Source: Chamaelirium japonicum (Eukaryota; Streptophyta; Magnoliopsida; Liliales; Melanthiaceae). Taken from it: 64,000 bases of DNA. The notes beneath the pieces were generated by a model that did no database searches, was not told the origin of the DNA, and saw only the letters and a program-made list of their open reading frames with translations. The position numbers were made by a program, and so were the translations under genes. Where the stretch lies: NCBI GenBank assembly GCA_947650365.1, contig CANTAL010000127.1, forward strand, positions 496,001 through 560,000, given 5' to 3'. Numbering within the stretch: position 1 is the stretch's first letter; each line of letters begins with the position of its first letter. Shown here in pieces: positions 54,301 through 64,000 of the stretch.

Positions 54301-57300
54301 TTCGTTCGATCCATTCTACTTCATTCGCACAAATGTATCCATTCTAATTCATTCGTACGATCCATTCTAATTCATTCGTACGATCCATTCTAATTCATTC
54401 GTATGATTCATTCGAATGTATCCATTCTAATTCATTCATACAATCCAATCTAATTCATTCGAACGATCAATTCTAATTCATTCGTATGATCCATTCTAAT
54501 TCATTCCTACGATCTATTCTAATTCATTCGTTCGAATGTATCCATTCTAATTCATTCGTACGATCTATTCTAATTCATTCGTACGATCCATTCTAATTCA
54601 TTCGTACGATCCATTCTACTTCATTCGCACGAATGTATCCATTCTAATTTATTCGTACAATCCATTCTAATTCATTCGCACGATCAATTCTAATTCATTC
54701 GTATGATCCATTCTAATTCATTCCTATGATCTATTCTAATTCATTCATTCGAATGTTTCCATTCTAATTCATTCGTATGATTCATTCTAATTCATTCGTA
54801 TAATCCATTCTAATTCATTCGTACGATCCATTCTACTTTATTCTCACGAATGTATCCATTCTAATTCATTCGTACGATCCATTCTGCTTCATTCGCATGA
54901 ATGTATCCATTCTAATTCATTCGTACAATCCATTCTAATTCATTCGCACGATCAATTCTAATTCATTCGTACGATCAATTCTAATTCATTCGTATGATCC
55001 ATTCTAATTCATTCCTACGATCTATTCTAATTCATTTGTTCGAATGTTTCCATTCTAATTCATTCGTACGATTCATTCTAATTTATTAGTACGATCCATT
55101 CTGATTCATTCGTACGATCCATTCTAATTCATTCGTACGATCCATTCTACTTCATTCGCACGAATGGATCTATTCTAATTCATTCGTACAATCCATTCTA
55201 ATTCATTCGTAAGATTCATTCTAATTCATTCCTACGATCTATTCTAATTCATTCGTTCGAATGTTTCCATTCTAATTCATTTGTACGATTCATTCTTATT
55301 CATTCGTACGATCCATTCTAATTCATTCGTACGATCCATTCTGTTTCATTCGCACGAATGTATCCATTCTAATTCATTCGTACGATCCATTCTACTTCAT
55401 TCGCACGAATGTATCCATTCTAATTCATTCGTACAATCCATTCTAATTCATTCGCACGATCAATTCTAATTCATTCGTATGATCCATTCTAATTCATTCC
55501 TACGATCTATTCTAATTCATTCGTTCAAATGTATCCATTCTAATTCATTCGCACGATCAATTCTAATTCATTCGTACGATCCATTCTAATTCATTCGTAC
55601 GATCCATTCTACTTCATTCGCACGAATGTATCCATTCTAATTCCTTCGTACAATCCATTCTAATTCATTCGCACGATCAATTCTAATTCATTCGTTTGAT
55701 CCATTCCCATTCTAATTCATTCGCACGATTCATTCTAATTCATTCGTACGATCCATTCTAATTCATTCGTACGATCCATTCTACTTCATTCGCACGAATG
55801 TATCCATTCTAATTCATTCGTACAATCCATTCTAATTCATTCACACGATCAATTCTAAGTACGAATGAATTAGAATTGATACATTCGTGCGAATGAAGTA
55901 GAATGGATCGTAGGAATGAATTAGAATGGATTGTATGAATGAATTAGAATGGATACATTCGTGCGAATGAAGTAGAATGGATCGTACGAATGAACGAGAA
56001 TGGATCGTACGAATGAATCAGAATGGATCGTACGAATGAATTAGAATGAATCGTACGAATGAATTAGAATGGAAACATTCGAACGAATGAATTAGAATAG
56101 ATCGTAGGAATGAATTAGAATGGATCATACGAACGAATTAGAATGGATCATACGAATGAATTAGAATGGATACATTCGTGCGAATGAAGTAGAATGGATC
56201 GTACGAATGAATTAGAATGGATCGTACGAATGAATTAGAATGAATCGTACGAATGAATTAGAATGGATACATTCGAACGAATGAATTAGAATAGATCGTA
56301 GGAATGAATTAGAATAGATCATACAAATGAATTAGAATTGATCGTGCGAATGAATTAGAATGGATTGCACGAATGAATTAGAATGGATACATTCGTGCGA
56401 ATGAAGTAGAATGGATCGTACGAATGAATCAGAATGGATCGTATGAATGAATTAGAATGAATTGTACGAATGAATTAGAATGGAAACATTCGTACGATCC
56501 ATTCTAATTCATTCCTACGATCTATTCTAATTCATTCGCACGATTCATTCTAATTCATTCGTACAATCCATTCTAATCCATTCTAATTCATTCTAATTCA
56601 TTCGTATGATCAATTCTAATACATTCGTACGATCCATTCTAATTCATTCCTACGATCTATTCTAATTCATTCGTACGATTCTTTCTAATTCATTCCTACG
56701 ATGTATTCTAATTCATTCGTTCGAATGTATTAGAATTGATCATACGAATGAATTAGAATGGATACATTCGAACGAATGAATTAGAATAGATCGTAGGAAT
56801 GAATTAGAATGAATCATATGAATGAATTAGAATGGATACATTCGAACGAATGAATTAGAATAGATCGTAGGAATGAATTAGAATGGATCCATTCTAATTC
56901 ATTAGAATGGATTCATTCGCTCGAATGTATCCATTCTAATTCATTCGTACAATCCATTCTAATTCATTCGCACGATCAATTCTAATTCATTCGTATGATC
57001 CATTCTAATTCATTCATACGATCTATTCTAATTCATTCGTTCGAATGTATCCATTCTAATTCATTCGTACGATCTATTCTAATTCATTCGTACGATCCAT
57101 TCTACTTTATTCGTACGAATGTATCCATTCTAATTTATTCGTACAATCCATTCTAATTCATTCGTATGATCCATTCTAATTCATTCCTACGATCTATTCT
57201 AATTTATTCGTTCGAATGTATCCATTCTATTTCATTCGTACGATTCATTCTAATTCATTCGTACGATCCATTCTAATTCATTCGTATGATCCATTCTACT

Positions 57301-58191
57301 TCATTCGCACGAATGTATCCATTCTAATTCATTCGTGCAATCCATTCTAATTCATTCGCACGATCAATTCTTATTCATTCGTATGATCCATTCTAATTCA
57401 TTCCTACGATCTATTCTAATTCATTCGTTCGATCCATTCTACTTCATTCGCACGAATGTATCCATTCTAATTCATTAGTACGATCCATTCTAATTCATTC
57501 GTACGATCCATTCTAATTCATTCATACGATCCATTCTAATTTATTCGTACGATTCATTCGAATGTATCCATTCTAATTCATTCGTACAATCCATTCTTAT
57601 TCATTCGCACGATCAATTCTAATTCATTCGTATGATCCATTCTAATTCATTCCTACGATCTATTCTAATTCATTCGTTTGAATGTATCCATTCTAATTCA
57701 TTCGTACGATCCATTCTAATTCATTCGTAGTACGATCCATTCTACTTCATTCGCACGAATGTATCCATTCTAATTCATTCGTACAATCCATTCTAATTCA
57801 TTCCTACGATCAATTCTAATTCATTCGTATGTATCCGTTCTAATTCATTCGTACGATCCATTCTAATTCATTCGTTCGAATGTATCCATTCTAATTCATT
57901 CGTACAATCCATTCTAATTCATTCATGCGAATGAAGTAGAATGGAAACATTCGAACGAATGAATTAGAATAGATCGTGCTAATGAATTAGAATGGATCGT
58001 ACGAATAAATTAGAATAGATTGTCCGAATGAATACATTCGTGCGAATGAATTAGAATGGATCGTATGAATGAATTAGAATGGATCGTATGAATGAATTCG
58101 AATGGATCGTATGAATGAATTATAATGGATACATTCGTCCGAATGAATTAGAATGGATCATACCAAGGAATTAGGGTGGATCGTACGAATG
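48345..58191. repeat. Large tandem duplication, copy 2 (about 9.9 kb)
   Basis: Blocks: F to 48667, R to 49084, F to 49579, R to 49815, F to 50236, R to 51090, F to 51274, R to 51889, F to 52391, R to 55858, F to 56491, R to 56728, F to 56886, R to 57925, then F. Compared with copy 1 it has one extra 23-bp monomer near 49595 and lost about 80 bases of satellite near 56140 (against 46190-46270). It also has a GTACGAATGAATTA-type expansion near 56462. Similarity stops at about 58191, where GAATGAATTAG in copy 1 becomes GAATGCATTAG followed by different monomers. Confidence 0.92.
50358..50387. repeat. 30-bp perfect palindrome in copy 2
   Basis: Exact counterpart of 40387-40416 at offset 9,971, showing that this rearrangement predates the large duplication. 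Confidence 0.9.
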
Positions 58192-58700
58192 CATTAGAAT
58201 GGATATATTCGTGCGAATGAATTAGAATGGATTGTATGAATGAATTAGAATGGATCGTATGAATGAATTAGAATGGATCGTACGAATGAATTAGAATGGA
58301 TCGTACGAATGAATTAGAATGAATCATACGAATGAATTAGAATGGATACATTTGAACGAATGAATTAGAATAGATCGTAGGAATGAATTAGAATGGATCA
58401 TACGAATGAATTAGAATTGATCGTGCGAATGAATTAGAATGGATTGCACGAATGAATTAGAATGGATACATTCGTGCGAATGAAGTAGAATGGATCGTAC
58501 GAATGAATTAGAATGGATCGTACGAATGAATTAGAATGAATCGTACGAATGAATTAGAATGGATACATTCGAACGAATAAATTAGAATAAATCGTACGAA
58601 TGAATTAGAATGGATCATACAAATGAATTAGAATTGATCGTGCGAATGAATTAGAATGGATTGTACGAATGAATTAGAATGGATACATTCGTGCGAATGA
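58192..58700 (+). repeat. F satellite between copy 2 and the partial third copy
   Basis: Regular and near-regular HOR monomers, starting with atypical ones (GGATATATTCGTGCG, GGATTGTATG, GGATCGTATG). There are no foreign bases. The exact start of the third copy cannot be fixed because satellite continues through it. Confidence 0.75.
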
Positions 58701-61700
58701 AGTAGAATGGATCGTACGAATGAATTAGAATGGATCGTACGAATGAATTAGAATGGATCGTAAGATTGAATTAGAATGGATACATTCGTGCGAATGAAGT
58801 AGAATGGATCGTACGAATGAATTAGAATGGATCATACGAATGAATTAGAATTGATCGTGCGAATGAATTAGAATGGATTGTACGAAGGAATTAGAATGGA
58901 TACATTCGTGCGAATGAAGTAGAATGGATCGTACGTGCAATCCATTCTAATTCATTCGCACGATCAATTCTAATTCATTCGTATGATCCATTCTAATTCA
59001 TTCCTATGATCTATTCTAATTCATTCGTTCGAATGTATCCATTCAAATTCATTCGTACGATTTATTCTAATTCATTTGTACGATCCATTCTAATTCATTC
59101 GTACGATCCATTCTGATTCATTCGTACGATCCATTCTGATTCAATCGTACGATCCATTCTAATTCATTCGTACGATCCATTCTACTTCATTCGCACGAAT
59201 GTATCCATTCTAATTTATTCGTGCAATCCATTCAAATTCATTCCCACTATCCAGATCTATTCTAATTCATTCGCACGAATGTATCCATTCTAATTCATTC
59301 GCACGATCAATTCTAATTCATTCGTATGATCCATTCTAATTCATTCCTACGATCTATTCTAATTCATTCGTTCGAATATATCCATTCTAATTCATTCGTA
59401 CGATTCATTCTAATTCATTCGTACGATCCATTCTAATTCATTCGTACGATCCATTCTAATTCATTCCTACGATCTATTCTAATTCATTCGTTCGAATGTT
59501 TTCATTCTAATTCATTCGTACGATCCATTCTGATTCATTCGTACGATCCATTCTAATTCATTTGTACGATTCATTCTAATTCATTCGTACGATCCATTCT
59601 AATTCATTCGTACGATCCATTCTATTTCATTCGCTCGAATGTATCCATTCTAATTCATTCGTGCAATCTATTCTAATTCATTCGCACGATCAATTCTAAT
59701 TCATTCGTATGATCCATTCTAATTCATTCCTCATTCTAATTCATTCGTACAATCCATTCTAATTCATTCGCACGATCAATTCTAATTCATTCGTATGATC
59801 CATTCTAACTCATTCCTACGATCTATTCTAATTCATTCCTTCGAATGTATCCATTCTAATTCATTCGTACGATTCATTCTAATTCATTCGTACGATCCAT
59901 TATAATTCATTCGTACGATCCATTCTACTTCATTCGCACGAATGTATCCATTCTAATTCATTCGTACAATCCATTCTAATTCATTCGCACGATCAATTCT
60001 AATTCATTCGTATGATCCATTCTAATTCATTCCTACGATCTATTCTAATTCATTCGTTTGAATGTATCCATTCTAATTCATTCGTACGATTCATTCTAAT
60101 TCATTCGTACGATCCATTCTAATTCATTCGTACGATCCATTCTACTGCATTCGCTCGAATGTATCCATTCTAATTCATTCGTGCAATCCATTCTAATTCA
60201 TTCGCACGATCAATTCTAATTCATTCGTATGATCCATTCTAATTCATTCCTACGATCTATTCTAATTTCTTCGTTCGAATGTATCCATTCTAATTCATTC
60301 GTACGATTCATTCTAATTCATTCGTACGATCCATTCTAATTCATTCGTATGATCCATTCTACTTCATTCGCACGAATGTATCCATTCTAATTCATTCGTG
60401 CAATCCATTCTAATTCATTCGCACGATCAATTCTAATTCATTCGTATGATCCATTCTAATTCATTCCTACGATCTATTCTAATTCATTCGTTCGATCCAT
60501 TCTATTTCATTCGCACAAATGTATCCATTCTAATTCATTCGTACGATCCATTCTAATTCATTCGTACGATCCATTCTAATTCATTCGTACGATCCATTCT
60601 AATTCATTCGTACGATTCATTGGAATGTATCCATTCTAATTCATTCGTACAATCCATTCTAATTCATTCGCACGATCAATTCTAATTCATTCGTATGATC
60701 AATTCTAATTCATTCCTACGATCTATTCTAATTCATTCGTTCGAATGTATCCATTCTAATTCATTCGTACGATCCATTCTAATTCATTCGTACGATCCAT
60801 TCTAATTCATTCGTACGATCCATTCTACTTCATTCGCACGAATGTATCCATTCTAATTCATTCGTACAATCCATTCTAATTCATTCGCACGATCAATTCT
60901 AATTCATTCGTATGATCCATTCTAATTCATTCCTATGATCTATTCTAATTCATTCGTTCGAATGTTTCCATTCTAATTCATTCGTATGATTCATTCTAAT
61001 TCATTCGTATAATCCATTCTAATTCATTCGTACGATCCATTCTACTTCATTCGCACGAATGTATCCATTCTAATTCATTCGTACGATCCATTCTGCTTCA
61101 TTCGCATGAATGTATCCATTCTAATTCATTCGTACAATCCATTCTAATTCATTCGCACGATCTATTCTAATTCATTCGTATGATCCATTCTAATTCATTC
61201 CTACGATCTATTCTAATTCATTCGTTCGAATGTTTCCATTCTAATTCATTCGTACGATTCATTCTAATTCATTTGTACGATCCATTCTGATTCATTCGTA
61301 CGATCCATTCTAATTCATTCGTACGATCCATTCTACTTTATTTGCACGAATGGATCCATTCTAATTCATTCGTACAATCCATTCTAATTCATTCGTACGA
61401 TTCATTCTAATTCATTCCTACGATCTATTCTAATTCATTCGTTCGAATGTTTCCATTCTAATTCATTTGTACGATTCATTCTAATTCATTCGTACGATCC
61501 ATTCTAATTCATTCGTACGATCCATTCTGTTTCATTCGCACGAATGTATCCATTCTAATTCATTCGTACGATCCATTCTACTTCATTCGCACGAATGTAT
61601 CCATTCTAATTCATTCGTACAATCCATTCTAATTCATTCGCACGATCAATTCTAATTCATTCGTATGATCCATTCTAATTCATTCCTACGATCTATTCTA

Positions 61701-64000
61701 ATTCATTCGTTCGAATGTATCCATTCTAATTCATTCGCACGATCAATTCTAATTCATTCGTACGATCCATTCTAATTCATTCGTACGATCCATTCTACTT
61801 CATTCGCACGAATGTATCCATTCTAATTCCTTCGTACAATCCATTCTAATTCATTTGGACGATCAATTCTAATTCATTCGTTTGATCCATTCCCATTCTA
61901 ATTCATTCGTACGATTCATTATAATTCATTCGTACGATCCATTCTAATTCATTCGTACAATCCATTCTACTTCATTCGCACGAATGTATCCATTCTAATT
62001 CATTCGTACAATCCATTCTAATTCATTCGCACGATCAATTCTAAGTACGAATGAATTAGAATTGATACATTCGTGCGAATGAAGTAGAATGGATCGTACG
62101 AATGAATTAGAATGGATTGTACGAATGAATTAGAATGGATACATTCGTGCGAATGAAGTAGAATGGATCGTACGAATGAACGAGAATGGATCGTACGAAT
62201 GAATCAGAATGGATCGTACGAATGAATTAGAATGAATCATACGAATGAATTAGAATGGAAACATTCGAACGAATGAATTAGAATAGATCGTAGGAATGAA
62301 TTAGAATGGATCATACGAATGAATTAGAATTGATCGTGCGAACGAATTAGAATGGATTATACGAATGAATGGATCGTACGAATGAATTAGAATGGATCGT
62401 ACGAATGAATTAGAATGAATTAGAATGGATACATTCGTGCGAATGAAGTACAATGGATCGTACGAATGAATTAGAATGGATCGTACGAATGAATTAGAAT
62501 GAATCGTACGAATGAATTAGAATGGATACATTCGAACGAATGAATTAGAATAGATCGTAGGAATGAATTAGAATAGATCATACAAATGAATTAGAATTGA
62601 TCGTGCGAATGAATTAGAATGGATTGCACGAATGAATTAGAATGGATACATTCGTGCGAATGAAGTAGAATGGATCGTACGAATGAATCAGAATGGATCG
62701 TATGAATGAATTAGAATGAATTATACGAATGAATTAGAATGGAAACATTCGTACGATCTATTCTAATTCATTCCTACGATCTATTCTAATTCATTCGCAT
62801 GATTCATTCTAATTCATTCGTACAATCCATTCTAATCCATTCTAATTCATTCTAATTCATTCGTATGATCAATTCTAATACATTCGTACGATCCATTCTA
62901 ATTCATTCCTACGATCTATTCTAATTCATTCGTACGATTCTTTCTAATTCATTCCTACGATCTATTCTAATTCATTCGTTCGAATGTATTAGAATTGATC
63001 ATACGAATGAATTAGAATGGATACATTCGAACGAATGAATTAGAATAGATCGTAGGAATGAATTAGAATGAATCGTACGAATGAATTAGAATGGATACAT
63101 TCGAACGAATGAATTAGAATAGATCGTAGGAATGAATTAGAATGGATCGTACGAATGAATTAGAATGGAATGTATCTATTCTACTTCATTCGCTCGAATG
63201 TATCCATTCTAATTCATTCGTACAATCCATTCTAATTCATTCGCACGATCAATTCTAATTCATTCGTATGATCCATTCTAATTCATTCATACGATCTATT
63301 CTAATTCATTCGTTCGAATGTATCCATTCTAATTCATTCGTACGATCTATTCTAATTCATTCGTACGATCCATTCTACTTCATTCGTACGAATGTATCCA
63401 TTCTAATTTATTCGTACAATCCATTCTAATTCATTCGTATGATCCATTCTAATTCATTCCTACGATCTATTCTAATTTATTCGTTCGAATGTGTCCATTC
63501 TAATTCATTCGTACGATTCATTCAAATTCATTCGTACGATCCATTCTAATTCATTCGTATGATCCATTCTACTTCATTCGCACGAATGTATCCATTCTAA
63601 TTCATTCGTGCAATCCATTCTAATTCATTCGCACGATCAATTCTAATTCATTCGTATGATCCATTCTAATTCATTCCTACGATCTATTCTAATTCATTCG
63701 TTCGATCCATTCTACTTCATTCGTACGAATGTATCCATTCTAATTCATTCGTACGATCCATTCTAATTCATTCGTACGATCCATTCTAATTCATTCATAC
63801 GATCCATTCTAATTTATTCGTACGATTCATTCTAATGTATCCATTCTAATTCATTCGTACAATCCATTCTAATTCATTCACACGATCAATTCTAATTCAT
63901 TCGTATGATCCATTCTAATTCATTCCTACGATCTATTCTAATTCATTCGTTCGAATGTATCCATTCTAATTCATTCGTATGATCCATTCTAATTCATTCG
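58700..64000. repeat. Partial third copy of the large unit, diverged
   Basis: F to 58937, R to 62045, F to 62751, R to 62988, F to 63172, R to the window end. It follows copy 2 from about 52200, with offset 6,546 at the ACGTGCAATCC switch, 6,569 at CACTATCCAGATCT (59245) and 6,273 near 63704. It has more substitutions and more monomer gains and losses than the copy 1/copy 2 pair. The right end lies outside the window. Confidence 0.85.

Larger units (their letters stand above)
1..64000. repeat. 23/28-bp satellite array filling the window
   Basis: Nearly every base outside 35429-36063 and two 66-bp patches belongs to one tandem monomer family, about 2,600 monomers by length. The standard monomer is 23 bp with core TAGAATGGATCGTACG and a GAATGAAT tail. 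A 28-bp form has 5 extra bases (ACATT) before the CG-rich core. GC is about 35%. Monomers abut with no spacers, and both strands are used in alternating blocks. No promoter, splice structure, tRNA, rRNA or long reading frame was seen. The family was not recognised from memory. It is assigned to a plant only because of the transposon inside it. A pericentromeric, subtelomeric, knob or B-chromosome location cannot be told apart from sequence alone. Confidence 0.97.

Noticed and set aside
1-64000. CRISPR-like array
   Set aside because: Repeats abut directly with no unique spacers, vary among copies, flip strand, and lie with a plant-type transposon and no cas genes.
1-64000. Telomeric repeat or simple microsatellite
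   Set aside because: The unit is 23/28 bp with a 217-bp order and does not resemble TTTAGGG or TTAGGG. No telomere motif run was found.
1-64000. Centromere function via a CENP-B-box-like motif in TTCGTTCGAATG
   Set aside because: The match covers only TTCG and a few bases and lacks the CGGG half. Plants also do not depend on this box. Centromere identity cannot be read from the sequence.
1-64000. BsiWI-type CGTACG words as regulatory sites
   Set aside because: They occur in most monomers as part of the consensus, so no site-specific regulatory meaning can be claimed.

Overview
The whole window is a satellite array with no gene in it. About 63.3 of the 64.0 kb consists of a short monomer, usually 23 bp and sometimes 28 bp, with key core TAGAATGGATCGTACG. 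The GC content is low, about 35% by hand count of one monomer. The only other sequences are one non-autonomous DNA transposon (35429-36063) and one 66-bp foreign fragment present twice (about 35081-35146 and 37604-37670). The transposon has 13-bp ends TAGGGGTGGCAAT, 8-bp target duplications and an interior rich in ACCCGACCCG. These are hAT superfamily features, and this type is common in flowering plants, so the window probably comes from plant heterochromatin (inference; no gene confirms it).

Fine structure. The monomers form a nine-part higher-order repeat (HOR) of 217 bp, made of seven 23-bp and two 28-bp monomers in fixed order. The same order is found on both strands. The strand flips about 80 times, giving roughly 24 kb in the orientation GAATGAATTAGAATGG (called F here) and roughly 40 kb in its complement CCATTCTAATTCATTC (called R). 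Most flips belong to about a dozen junction types that recur far apart, so inversions appear to have been copied along with the array. Some junctions are perfect palindromes without a spacer.

Layout. 1-5850: mixed blocks, including a long F block. 5851-12321: almost pure R. 12322-13715: short mixed blocks with a scrambled patch. 13716-17237: R with an internal tandem of about 1.67 kb, and a relative 8.5 kb upstream. 17238-24050: alternating blocks. 24051-26291: an older copy of a segment seen again at 41, 51 and 58.7 kb. 26292-29971: one F block and one R block. 29972-34160: rapid alternation. About 34900-39360: two tandem copies of a segment of roughly 1.9-2.5 kb, only the first of which carries the transposon. 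About 38397-58191: two nearly identical tandem copies of a unit of about 9.9 kb. About 58700-64000: a more diverged third copy that runs off the window.

Nothing in the window encodes a credible protein or structured RNA. The interest lies in array evolution: a 9-mer HOR of very short monomers, inversions spread by amplification, a recent large duplication, and a transposon insertion that can be placed in relative time. Block edges are hand-read and normally good to about 5-10 bp. Identity figures are estimates by eye.
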